From Myxococcales bacterium (GTDB lineage: Bacteria > Myxococcota_A > UBA796 > GCA-2862545), in the NCBI GenBank assembly GCA_019634415.1, contig JAHQVJ010000247.1, forward strand, positions 1 to 64,000: a DNA stretch of 64,000 nt, given 5' to 3'. The translations under genes were made by a program, and so were the position numbers. Under the pieces are notes generated by a model. That model did not search any database, had not been told where the DNA came from, and saw nothing but the letters and a program-made list of their open reading frames with translations. Shown here in pieces: positions 27,738 through 36,233 of this stretch; position 1 is the stretch's first letter; each line of letters opens with the position of its first letter.

Positions 27738-29033
27738 CTAGCGCAGCAGCGTGCGCAGCCGGTCCAGGGCGGCGTCGATGTCCGCCAGGGAGACCGAGCC
27801 CACCGACCAGCGGACCCAGCCCGAGCCCTCCGGGTAGCCGAAGGCCGAGAAGGGCACGATGGCCACGCCAGCCTCCTCCAGCAGGAGCGTGCGGAGTGCC
27901 TCGTCGCTGTCGATGGTGTGGCCCTTCACGGTGCGGCCGAACAGATCGAACCGAGCCGACAGGTAGATGGCGCCCTGGGGCTCGAGCGCACGAACGGGCA
28001 GCCCCTCGGCCCCCATCGCCGTCAGCCCCTGGGCCAGCCGCTCCAGTCGCTCGTGCAGCGCGCCCTTGAAGCTGCCCATGAAGGGATCCACCCGCACGGG
28101 CTCACGCAGCAGCGCTGCCGCCGCCATCTGCTCCGCACGGGCCGACCACGCACCCATGTGGCCCACCAGGGACTTCATGCGCACGATCAACGGCGGAGGC
28201 GCCACGGCCCAGCCCAGCCGCACACCCGTGGCCGCCCAGCACTTCGAGACCGCGTCCACGTGGATCGTGTAGGACGCCATCTCCGGCACCAAGGTGACGG
28301 GCGTGTGGTGCTCCCGGTCACCGAAGACGAGCTGCCAGTAGACCTGATCGTAGAGCACCAAGACGGGGCGCTTGCCAGCGGCCACCCGCCGCCGGTTCTC
28401 CGCCACCACGGCCTCGCACAGCTCGCGGAGCACGGAGGCTGCGATCATGGTGCCCGCCGGGTTCAGCGGGCTGTTGAGCACGATCAGCCGAGCCCGGTCG
28501 AGGTGAGGAAGCACGACCTCGGCCGTGGGCATGAAGCCATCCTCGGGCCTCGTCGGCACCGCCACACCCTCGGCCCCACACAGATACACATAGTAGCGCG
28601 TATTCCAGCTGGGAACGGCATAGACGATGACATCCCCGGGATCCACCACCGTGCGGAAGGCCGCATAGATGGGCGGCCGAGCCCCGGAGCCCACCTGCAC
28701 GGAGCCCTCCGGGTAGTCGAGCCCGAGGCGCTCGTCGTAGAACGATCGGATGGCCTCACGCAGCTCCGGAACCCCCACCGCAGGCGGGTAGTGGGTCTGT
28801 CCAGCCGCGAGCTGGGCTACGATCTCGTCGTGGAAGACGCGCGGAATCGGAAACTGTTCTGGATCGAAGTCTCCGATCGTGAAGTTCGAGATGGCTCGAC
28901 CCTCGGCGCGAAGGCGCTTCACGTGGCCCGCGATGGCCAGGATCTGACTGCCTTGCAGGCCCGAGGCCAGCTGATTCGGAAGGAGGGGTGCCACCTGCTC
29001 GTCGTGCACCCACGCTCGTACGTCCAGGCCCAT
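27738..29033 (-). CDS. PLP aminotransferase
   Basis: A 431-residue fold-type I aminotransferase. It shows FTIGDFDPEQFPIP near the N-terminus, QVGSGARPPIYAAFR, LNSPLNPAGTM, LYDQVYWQLVF and the PLP lysine in VDAVSKCWAATGVRLGWA. It is clearly distinct from the aminotransferase at 24659. The ATG at 29033 has GGAG five bases upstream; the open frame further upstream is antisense to the next gene and not used. It ends seven bases from the convergent deoxyhypusine-synthase-like gene. Confidence 0.88.
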   Translation of the reverse strand: MGLDVRAWVHDEQVAPLLPNQLASGLQGSQILAIAGHVKRLRAEGRAISNFTIGDFDPEQFPIPRVFHDEIVAQLAAGQTHYPPAVGVPELREAIRSFYDERLGLDYPEGSVQVGSGARPPIYAAFRTVVDPGDVIVYAVPSWNTRYYVYLCGAEGVAVPTRPEDGFMPTAEVVLPHLDRARLIVLNSPLNPAGTMIAASVLRELCEAVVAENRRRVAAGKRPVLVLYDQVYWQLVFGDREHHTPVTLVPEMASYTIHVDAVSKCWAATGVRLGWAVAPPPLIVRMKSLVGHMGAWSARAEQMAAAALLREPVRVDPFMGSFKGALHERLERLAQGLTAMGAEGLPVRALEPQGAIYLSARFDLFGRTVKGHTIDSDEALRTLLLEEAGVAIVPFSAFGYPEGSGWVRWSVGSVSLADIDAALDRLRTLLR

Positions 29034-29115
29034 GGCGGCTCCACTCACGTGAACGGGCCCCGCTGGTAACACACCCCCGACAACGGGGTGGCCCTGGGTA
29101 GGACCGTGTAAGGTC

Positions 29116-31623
29116 GTGCCGCAGCCTGCGTTGATTGCACCCTCCCCTTGTCTGGCGACCGCCATGTCCTTGCTCGTCTGCCTCGGTTTGCTGACCCCCT
29201 TCCCCGCCAATGCGGCGGAGGTCGTGGTGAGCCAACAGCGCGTGCTGTCGCTGCAGCCACCGAGACCTCCCGAGGCTGCGCCCCCCGCCCCGTTCGTGGG
29301 CGAGCGCGAGCTTGCACTGTGGGTCGAGGACGAAGGCGTTCGCTTCGACGCCACCTGGTCGGTGCACGCGCCTGCAGCTGGATGGCTCGACACCGACGTG
29401 GCTGCCGCCGCCGTGCACCTCGAGTCCGTGACCCTCGACGGGCGACAGGCAGCCGTGAGCACCGAGGAGGGCATGCACCGCTTGGCCGCTCGACTGCCAG
29501 CGGGCACCGCCCGCATCCGGGCCACCGGCGTTGTCGACGGGCAGGTGGCTCGAGGCGTGGACATCGCGCTCCGCGGGGCGTCCGGGCCGGTGCAACTGCG
29601 CGGTGCCGCGCACCTCGAGGGCGCCATTCCCCTCGGAGACGGCGAGTTCTGGAGCACGGGCGCCCCCCTTCGCCTCGTTCCCCTCTCCGCCGACGGCGAC
29701 GACGCCGAGCGACTGGTCCTCGGTCAGGCCGCCGTGGGGGTGACCGTCGCCGACGACGCGATCGCCATCCAGGCGCGTCTGCGCTGGCGCGCGGCCCGTG
29801 GGGAGCTGGGCGCGATCAGCGTGGAGCTGCCCGGTGCAGGTCCCGATCTGGAGATCACCGGCCCCACCCTCGCTCGCTGGGAGCGACAGGGCGACACCGT
29901 GCGCGTGGAGCTGGTGTCCGACGACGCCACCGCCGTGGACCTGATGGCGCGCTACACCTCCCCGCTGCCCACGGGCGACGAGGCCCGCGTGCGGCTGGGA
30001 GCGCCCTCCCTCGGGGGTGCCTTTCGCACCACCCACGCGCTGCAGGTGGCGCGCGACACCCAGGTGGAGATCGTGCCCGAGGTGGGCGAGCTGCAAGCCG
30101 TGGCCGCGTCGCGCCTGCCGTCGTGGGCGACTGGGCTGGTTCGCGGCGCCAACGTGGCTGCCTTCCTGGGAGACGCACGGGAGCCGCGAGCGCTGCAGCT
30201 CTACCGGCTCACTCCCGCCAGTCAGCCGCCCACCCTCATCGACGTGGCGCAGTACACCATGGCGACCTCGGAGGACGGCCACGTGCTCCTCCGCGCCCAC
30301 TACGCGGTTCGCAACGACCGAGGAGCCGTGCTCCGCGTGACCCCCCCTCCAGGTCTGCAGGTCGTGGCCGTGCGGGTGGCGGGCGAGACCGCGCGTGTGG
30401 CTCGGGAGGGTGCCGACACCCTGATCCCCCTGGTCAAGTCGGTGGAGACCGTCGAGGGGTTGCTCACCTTCCCCATCGAGGTGGCCTTCCTGGGCCGCAC
30501 CGAGCGCTGGTCACGCCGGGAGCAGCGATCCGTGCCGCTGCCTCGGGTGGACGTGGACATCGCGGTGGCACGAGCCACCCTGCACCTACCCCCGCGGTAC
30601 CGAAGCCGCGCCAAGGTCGGACGCACCGGCGTGGTGGAGGACTTCACCGAGGGCCAGGGCATCACCTACGGCTTCGCCCTCGGCGACGTGCGTGCCGCCC
30701 AAGCCGACGCGTTGTTCCAGCAGGCCGTGGGTGCGTGGATGGACAACAGCTTCGAGCAAGCTCAGACGCTGGTGACCGAGCTGGATCAGCTGGGCGCCGA
30801 CAACGAGGACGTGCAGCGGCTGAAGTCCAACCTCGAGGTGGTGCTGGAGGGCAAGGAATCGGGCAACGTGGCCCAGGCCAGACGCGTGCGCGAGCAGGCG
30901 TGGGCCCGGGCGGCAGAAGACGTGGTCCGGCAGCGATCGATCCTCGACGAAGCCGAGCGGTCGTATTCCTCTGGGGACTACGACAAGGCCGAGGCCGCCT
31001 ACAAGGAGGCCCTCGACATCGGCGAGAACCTGGTCAAGCTCACCTCCGACGTCGACGAGGTCTCCCAAGAGAACACGGTCCTCCTGGAGAAGATCGCCTC
31101 GTCACAGAGGGTCAGGGCCGAGAAGCGAGCCGCAGAGGAGGTCTCGCGACGAAAGCAGAAGGAGCCTCCGCCTGCACCAGCAATCGTGGAGGAGCCAGAG
31201 CCAGAGCCAGAGTCCGCCGTGGCCTCCGCGCCCCCTCCAGATCCTCCTCCTCCCGACGTCATCGCCGGGGAGTTCGTGATGGAGGTGGAGCTGGAGGAGG
31301 GCGAAGAGCTCGCCGTCTTCGAGGAGGGTGAGCTGGCGGTGATCACCCAGGATCGGCTGGAGATCCGGTTCGACGACGTGGAGATCACGGGCGAGCTGAG
31401 CAAGCCCTCAGGCCAGCTGCTGCTCGACCGCGATCCGTTCGCGGACGACGACCTGGCCCCCAGCGACACGAAGGACTTCCCCCCTGTTCAGGTCACCGCG
31501 TCCACCGTGTCGGTCGTGGTGCCCAGCATCGGAGAACCGGTGCGCTACCAACGACTGCTGCTACCCGCGGGAGGGGCCGACGCCGTGCCCGTTCGCGCGC
31601 GGCGCAAGAGGAGAGCGAGATGA
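29116..31623 (+). CDS. large exported protein with beta-rich half and TPR/coiled-coil region
   Basis: An 835-residue protein of no recognised family. A signal peptide ends near ANAAEV (start GTG 29116, or ATG 29164 inside it). Residues about 35-520 are beta-rich with repeated short strands. TPR-like helices follow (ADALFQQAVGAWMDNSFEQA; YSSGDYDKAEAAYKEAL), then a charged coiled coil (about 620-690), a Pro/Glu-rich linker and a short beta-rich end with a very basic tail. Its stop overlaps the next gene's start (ATGA), so the two are coupled and likely form one envelope complex. Confidence 0.7.
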   Translation: MPQPALIAPSPCLATAMSLLVCLGLLTPFPANAAEVVVSQQRVLSLQPPRPPEAAPPAPFVGERELALWVEDEGVRFDATWSVHAPAAGWLDTDVAAAAVHLESVTLDGRQAAVSTEEGMHRLAARLPAGTARIRATGVVDGQVARGVDIALRGASGPVQLRGAAHLEGAIPLGDGEFWSTGAPLRLVPLSADGDDAERLVLGQAAVGVTVADDAIAIQARLRWRAARGELGAISVELPGAGPDLEITGPTLARWERQGDTVRVELVSDDATAVDLMARYTSPLPTGDEARVRLGAPSLGGAFRTTHALQVARDTQVEIVPEVGELQAVAASRLPSWATGLVRGANVAAFLGDAREPRALQLYRLTPASQPPTLIDVAQYTMATSEDGHVLLRAHYAVRNDRGAVLRVTPPPGLQVVAVRVAGETARVAREGADTLIPLVKSVETVEGLLTFPIEVAFLGRTERWSRREQRSVPLPRVDVDIAVARATLHLPPRYRSRAKVGRTGVVEDFTEGQGITYGFALGDVRAAQADALFQQAVGAWMDNSFEQAQTLVTELDQLGADNEDVQRLKSNLEVVLEGKESGNVAQARRVREQAWARAAEDVVRQRSILDEAERSYSSGDYDKAEAAYKEALDIGENLVKLTSDVDEVSQENTVLLEKIASSQRVRAEKRAAEEVSRRKQKEPPPAPAIVEEPEPEPESAVASAPPPDPPPPDVIAGEFVMEVELEEGEELAVFEEGELAVITQDRLEIRFDDVEITGELSKPSGQLLLDRDPFADDDLAPSDTKDFPPVQVTASTVSVVVPSIGEPVRYQRLLLPAGGADAVPVRARRKRRAR

Positions 31624-33431
31624 GCTTGGTGTTGTTCACGTCGATGATGGCGGTGGCGCAGCCAGCCCCCGAGCAGGTCACCATGACGCTGCCGGAGTTC
31701 CTGAAGCTGTACGAGGCCAGCAAGGACCGCCCCGCCAAGCCAGAGGCTCCGCGGCAGTTCGCCCTGTCGTCGGCGACGTACACGGGCCGCGTGGTGCTCG
31801 ACGACGGGGAGCCCACCTCCGCCGTCTTCCGGGCGCGCTTTCGCGTGGAGAACCTGCGCGAGCGCGGCTTCTGGGTGCGGGTGCCCTTGCTGCCGGCCGC
31901 GGTGGCCGTGCGCTCCGCCTCCCTCGGGGGAGCGGACGCGCCGCTGGTGCTCGAGGGGGGAAACTACACGCTCGTGACCGATCGACCCGGCGCGTTCGAC
32001 GTGACCGTGGAGTTCGCCGCTGCCGTGCAGGCCCGCGACGGCTCCAACGGCTTCACGTTCCCCTTGATGGGCTCGGGCGCCACGGATCTGTCCCTGACGG
32101 TGCCGGCGTCGGACGCGCTGGACTTCGAGATCGACAACGCCAAGCTGAAGTCCGACCGTCGCGTGGGGGACGCGCGAGTGGTGGAGGCCACCCTGCCGGC
32201 CACTGGCTCGCTGTCCGTGTGGTGGCAGCGCGAGATCCCCGAGGTGGAGGCGCAGGACGCGCGCATCTACAGCCAGGTGCACACGCTGGTGGGCGTGGGC
32301 GACGGACTGCTCACGAGCCGCGTGACGCTGCAGAACACCATCCTGTTCTCGGGAGTGGACGAGATCCGAGCCAAGGTGCCCCCGACCATGACCGTGATCG
32401 ACGTGACGGGCGCGGGCCTGCGGGACTGGTCGGTGGACGACGCCGGGGAGCTCACGGCGCAGCTGAACTACGCAGCGGAGGGCTCGTACACCCTCACCCT
32501 CGAGCTCGAGAAGGTGCTGGCTGCCGGCGAGCCCGTACAGGTGCCCCTGGTGGAGCCGCTGGGGGTGGAGCGCTCCAAGGGCTTCGTGGGGGTGCAGCCG
32601 CTGTCCAACGTGGAGCTCACGGCGGGCGCCTTGAGTGGCGCCACGGCGGTGGACGTCCGCGTGCTGCCCGCCAGCATCCTCGGCGTCACCGGCCAGCCCG
32701 TGCTGCTGGGCTTCAAGTACCTCGGAGGTCAGCCCTCGATTCCGCTTCAGGTCACCGACCATCCCGAGGTGGACGTGCTGGTGACGCTGGTGGACCAGGC
32801 CAACGCCACCACCATGTTCACCAAGGACGGACGGCGCCTCACCTCGGTGCGCTACCAGGTGCGCAACAACCGTCGTCAGTTCCTGCGCCTGCGGCTCCCC
32901 ACCGATGCCACCCTGTGGAGCGCCGCGGTGGGAGGACGCTCGGTACAGCCCGCCATGTCCACCGACGGGGATCTGCTGGTCCCGCTCGTCCGCTCCCAGG
33001 CCGCCGGTGGCTCCCTGGCGGCGTTCGACGTGGAGGTGGTCTACGTGGAGTCCGGCCGGCCTCCAGGGTCCAACGGTCGGGGTCGCTTCGAGGCTCAGCT
33101 GCCCACCGCCGACGCCCCCACCACCTGGGTCGGCTGGACGGTGTTCGCCCCCAACGAGGCGAAGGTCCCCAAGCGCACCCGCGATGGCTCCATGCGTCGG
33201 GTCGCCGGTCTGTCTCGCCCACCTGCCGCCGCCGCCGTGCACAACGTGGCTGCGCAGGCCGCGCAGGCCCAGGCGGCGGGAGCCGCGCTCGGTGCGTCGG
33301 GGGGGCTCGGAGAGGGGGCAGCGCCCGTGAAGGTGAGCCTGCCCACGGATGGCAAGCCCGTCTACTTCGAGAAGCTGCTCGCGTTGGACGAGCGCCTGTG
33401 GGTGGCCTTCAACTACAGTGGGTTGAAGTAG
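31620..33431 (+). CDS. exported beta-rich protein, partner of the preceding gene product
   Basis: A 603-residue protein with a short signal (MSLVLFTSMMAVA). It is made almost entirely of predicted beta-strands in repeated units, then has an Ala/Gln-rich stretch (about residues 530-565). It ends PVYFEKLLALDERLWVAFNYSG. That end resembles the C-terminal PVRYQRLLLPAG of its partner, hinting at a shared terminal domain. No enzyme motif was seen. Translation is coupled to the preceding gene by ATGA. Confidence 0.7.
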   Translation: MSLVLFTSMMAVAQPAPEQVTMTLPEFLKLYEASKDRPAKPEAPRQFALSSATYTGRVVLDDGEPTSAVFRARFRVENLRERGFWVRVPLLPAAVAVRSASLGGADAPLVLEGGNYTLVTDRPGAFDVTVEFAAAVQARDGSNGFTFPLMGSGATDLSLTVPASDALDFEIDNAKLKSDRRVGDARVVEATLPATGSLSVWWQREIPEVEAQDARIYSQVHTLVGVGDGLLTSRVTLQNTILFSGVDEIRAKVPPTMTVIDVTGAGLRDWSVDDAGELTAQLNYAAEGSYTLTLELEKVLAAGEPVQVPLVEPLGVERSKGFVGVQPLSNVELTAGALSGATAVDVRVLPASILGVTGQPVLLGFKYLGGQPSIPLQVTDHPEVDVLVTLVDQANATTMFTKDGRRLTSVRYQVRNNRRQFLRLRLPTDATLWSAAVGGRSVQPAMSTDGDLLVPLVRSQAAGGSLAAFDVEVVYVESGRPPGSNGRGRFEAQLPTADAPTTWVGWTVFAPNEAKVPKRTRDGSMRRVAGLSRPPAAAAVHNVAAQAAQAQAAGAALGASGGLGEGAAPVKVSLPTDGKPVYFEKLLALDERLWVAFNYSGLK

Positions 33432-33516
33432 ATTACCCAGGCGGCGTACCCCGGAGGGTTCCCAAGGAGCCCCCTGGAGGGTAGTACCATCTGGCGCGCT
33501 CACACGGATTGACCTG

Positions 33517-34074
33517 ATGCATGCTGTCCCGATCCTGTTCCTGATGGCCGCCTGCGGCCAGGATGAAAACGCACCCCCACCCCAGATCCTGGGCCTGTGG
33601 CAAGTCCACCAGGTCGAGACCGGCACGGGGGAGCTCGACGGCATGGAGGTCGCCCTGAGGCGATTCCCGGGCTGCACCTGGGCCCGCCAGACGTGGAACT
33701 TCACCGAGGACTCCATTCAGGTCGGCCACGACGTGCTCTGCCCCATTGCCGGCAGCACCACCGACGAGCACGTCGGCTGCGAGGTCTCCGCCGAGGTGGC
33801 CGCCAGCTGGGACGAGGCGGCTGGGATCTGGTCGGTGCAGTCGCCGGTTCGGGCGCGCTCCCGCGCCAAGGGGCTCGAGGGCGACGCCTTCGGCATGCCC
33901 ACCACCTGCACCGTCGAGGTCGCAGCAGGCCAGTACCCCGTCGTCCGGATCCGAAGGGAGGACTGGCGCTGGGAGATGCGCGCCCCAGACGGCACGGTAC
34001 TGCGCCTCAAGATCCCCGACAGCGACGATCCGGACTTCGTGATGGCCATGCGCGGCAAGGAGGCCTCCCCATGA
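33517..34074 (+). CDS. small lipoprotein of unknown function
   Basis: A 185-residue protein with a clear lipoprotein signal (MHAVPILFLMAAC). The mature part contains ILGLWQVHQVE, typical of the beta-barrel start of lipocalin-like or META-like domains, and four more Cys that could pair in the periplasm. The function is not recognised. Its stop overlaps the next start as ATGA. Confidence 0.7.
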   Translation: MHAVPILFLMAACGQDENAPPPQILGLWQVHQVETGTGELDGMEVALRRFPGCTWARQTWNFTEDSIQVGHDVLCPIAGSTTDEHVGCEVSAEVAASWDEAAGIWSVQSPVRARSRAKGLEGDAFGMPTTCTVEVAAGQYPVVRIRREDWRWEMRAPDGTVLRLKIPDSDDPDFVMAMRGKEASP

Positions 34075-34883
34075 CGCTTTGCACTCTGCTGATCACCGCC
34101 GCCTTCGGTCAGGACCTGCCCGACGAGCCGCCGCCTCCCGCTCCCACCTCTGGCCATCCCAAGCACGTGATCGTGCCGGATCCCTACGAGGACCAGGAGA
34201 AGACGGGCAAGGCGGCCCCCACGGGAACGACCCGTCGCGCGCGTGCGCGCGCCGAGCCATCGGTCCCCCCGCGGATCGCCCGCAAGACCCCGCGGCCGGT
34301 GGAGGGAGATGCTCCCGACAACGTGCACGGTCGCTACAAGGTGGTCGAGGTCACCGTGGCCGAGGTCACCGAGGACTTCCCCAACAAGATGGAGCGGGCG
34401 GGGCGCGCGCTGAACGAGGACTGCATCGTCACCCACCAGATCTTCGACTTCGGCGCACTGCCCGAGGCCGAGGAGCTGACGGGCCATCGGCCCTCCGAGA
34501 TCTCGATGATCAAGATCCGGCAGTGCGAGGTGGGCGGGCTGGGCAAGTACGCCGACGAGATCGAGATGATCCTGCCCGCGACCTGGGGCAGCGGCGAGGG
34601 TCACGCTACCCTGGCGATGCCCGATGCCACGGTCATGACGGACTTCGTGCGGCTCCGGCAGCCCACCGAGGGAGACATGCCGACGCCCCCGCAGTGGCTG
34701 GCCCCCGACTCCTCCATCGACGATGGGGCCTTGAGCTACCGCGTGGTGGCCGAGCGTACCCGGCGCGGCACAGACCAAGCGGTGCTCCATCTGTTCCTGG
34801 GAGAGCAGATCCTCCACCTCGAGCCCGACGACGGCACGAATCCCCTCGACACGATGGAGCAGGAGGTCGCCGACGGCGGTTAG
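34071..34883 (+). CDS. exported protein of unknown function
   Basis: A 270-residue protein with a short N-terminal signal (MTLCTLLITAAFGQ) and a Pro/Arg-rich linker (about residues 15-80). A C-terminal domain contains two Cys (EDCIV, IRQCEV). No family is recognised. ATG 34071 overlaps the preceding stop, so it is probably co-translated with that lipoprotein; the YcxB-like membrane protein follows 22 bases downstream. Confidence 0.7.
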   Translation: MTLCTLLITAAFGQDLPDEPPPPAPTSGHPKHVIVPDPYEDQEKTGKAAPTGTTRRARARAEPSVPPRIARKTPRPVEGDAPDNVHGRYKVVEVTVAEVTEDFPNKMERAGRALNEDCIVTHQIFDFGALPEAEELTGHRPSEISMIKIRQCEVGGLGKYADEIEMILPATWGSGEGHATLAMPDATVMTDFVRLRQPTEGDMPTPPQWLAPDSSIDDGALSYRVVAERTRRGTDQAVLHLFLGEQILHLEPDDGTNPLDTMEQEVADGG

Positions 34884-34905
34884 CCTCAGCGCAGGGAGGC
34901 GACCG

Positions 34906-36051
34906 ATCCAGCCCACCTACGACCTCGACTGGCATCCGCTGGACGCCGATCTGGTGGGTGCGTGGCGATACCAGCACGCGTCGCAGCTGAAGGCCTCGGT
35001 GGTGGCTGCCACCACGCTGGCGGCGTGCCTCGGGTTCCTGCTGATCCCCACGCAGTCGGCGCTGTGGGCAGCGGGCCTGGCGCTGATGGCGGGCGGGGTG
35101 CTCGCCATCGTGCTCGCGTGGCGTCTGCCCACCATGCGGATCCGACGCGCGAGCCAGGACGGCACGCTCACGCGTCCACACATGCGCGTGACCGCTGATC
35201 AGGAGGGGCTCGAGCTCACGCGAGACGCCTGGCGCAGCCACGTGTCGTGGTCGGCGGTGGAGCGCGTGGTGAGTCGTCCACGCCACGTGTTCGTGCACAT
35301 CTCCGACGTGCAGGCCATCCCCATCCCCCGACGCGTGCTCGGCGATCGCGCCGCGCAGGCGGGGTTCGTGGCTCAGCTTCGGGCTTGGCAGGAGCGCGGA
35401 AGCGCCCCCGCGCTGCCCAGCGATCCCGACGCGGGACGCGACACCTGGGTGCTGCGCTTTCGGTTGGTGAGCGACGACTACGTGCTGTTCGCCCAGGTGG
35501 TCCACGCTCAGCACCTCGGTCGCACGGCAGCCGGATGGGCCCTGCTGGGTGCGCTGACGGCAGGAGTGCTGCTCGCGAGCGCAGAGCCGTGGCGCCAGAC
35601 GGTGGATCTGGGCGTCGTCATGCTGATGCTGCTGTTCGCGGGGGGCATCACGGCACTGGGGCTGGCGCCGGCCTGGGTGCCCACCCTGCTCACGCCATGG
35701 CTGGTGCGCCGCCAGCTGCAGCGCTCTCCGGGGCGCATGCCCCGCGGACAGGTCGTGCTGGGCGTGGGCCCCGAGGGAGGCTGGATGCGGACCAGCCAGG
35801 GCGTGATCCGGTTCGGGTGGAGCGACGTGAAGCGGATCCACGCCGACGCCGATCTGGTGCTGCTGATGTTCACGAAGACGGTGGGGGTGCTGATCCCGAG
35901 TCGGGCCTTCGAGCCCACCACGGATCAGGATCGGTGGGTGGAGCAGGTGGATCGCTGGCGAGACGTGCGGCCTCGGATCTCACCCTCTGCCCCAGAGGGC
36001 CCCCCGTCCGTCGAGGTGCCCTCCGATCCCTTTGCTCCTCCCGCGAGCTGA
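34906..36051 (+). CDS. YcxB-like/PH-like membrane protein, probable ATC start
   Basis: A membrane protein with a duplicated layout: a hydrophobic hairpin (about residues 30-70), a beta-rich PH-like domain, a second hairpin (about 200-255) and a second such domain ending in a Pro-rich tail. The first canonical start is GTG 34954, but it lacks a ribosome site. The frame upstream encodes YDLDWHPLDADLVGAWRYQH, which looks like the usual YcxB N-terminus. GGGAGG stands six bases before an in-frame ATC at 34906, and no ATG, GTG or TTG occurs upstream in frame. Function is unknown. Confidence 0.6.
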   Translation: MQPTYDLDWHPLDADLVGAWRYQHASQLKASVVAATTLAACLGFLLIPTQSALWAAGLALMAGGVLAIVLAWRLPTMRIRRASQDGTLTRPHMRVTADQEGLELTRDAWRSHVSWSAVERVVSRPRHVFVHISDVQAIPIPRRVLGDRAAQAGFVAQLRAWQERGSAPALPSDPDAGRDTWVLRFRLVSDDYVLFAQVVHAQHLGRTAAGWALLGALTAGVLLASAEPWRQTVDLGVVMLMLLFAGGITALGLAPAWVPTLLTPWLVRRQLQRSPGRMPRGQVVLGVGPEGGWMRTSQGVIRFGWSDVKRIHADADLVLLMFTKTVGVLIPSRAFEPTTDQDRWVEQVDRWRDVRPRISPSAPEGPPSVEVPSDPFAPPAS

Positions 36052-36061
36052 AGCGAGCGTC

Positions 36062-36094
36062 ATCGCGCCAATCAACTCCGTTGATTGGCGCGAT
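36062..36094. repeat. palindromic repeat between convergent genes (copy 2)
   Basis: A perfect palindrome: 15-base arms (36062-36076 and 36080-36094) around a TCC loop, core CCAATCAAC/GTTGATTGG. It lies 10 bases after the stop of the plus-strand membrane protein gene and matches the copies at 18483 and 36202. Probably a bidirectional terminator or a REP-type repeat. Confidence 0.65.
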
Positions 36095-36104
36095 CGAGCG
36101 GAGC

Positions 36105-36183
36105 GCGCCTGATCCGGGGTTGCAGTGGGACTGGAACGAGCGAGCGTGCGAGCGAGTGCAGGGAGTACTGCAAGTCCAGGCGC
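36105..36183. repeat. imperfect long inverted repeat between two palindromes
   Basis: Arms GCGCCTG (36105-36111) and CAGGCGC (36177-36183) enclose TTGCAGT (36120-36126) and ACTGCAA (36167-36173), giving a long interrupted hairpin. It is bracketed by palindrome copies 2 and 3, so 36062-36233 looks like a composite structured unit similar to a REPIN or BIME. No gene is seen in it. Confidence 0.45.
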
Positions 36184-36201
36184 GGAGCGGCAACCTGTAG
36201 C

Positions 36202-36233
36202 ACCGCGCCAATCAACCCGTTGATGGTCGCGAT
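36202..36233. repeat. palindromic repeat between convergent genes (copy 3)
   Basis: Imperfect copy of the palindrome: CGCGCCAATCAAC, loop CC, GTTGATGGTCGCGAT. Its end touches the stop codon of the RIO-kinase gene in the same register as copy 1 touches the TPR gene stop, giving TGATCGCG on the minus strand in both cases. Confidence 0.6.

Noticed and set aside
33432-33516. Hairpin-like sequence after the exported beta-rich pair as a terminator
   Set aside because: Pairing is imperfect and there is no U-tract, so the evidence is too weak to annotate.
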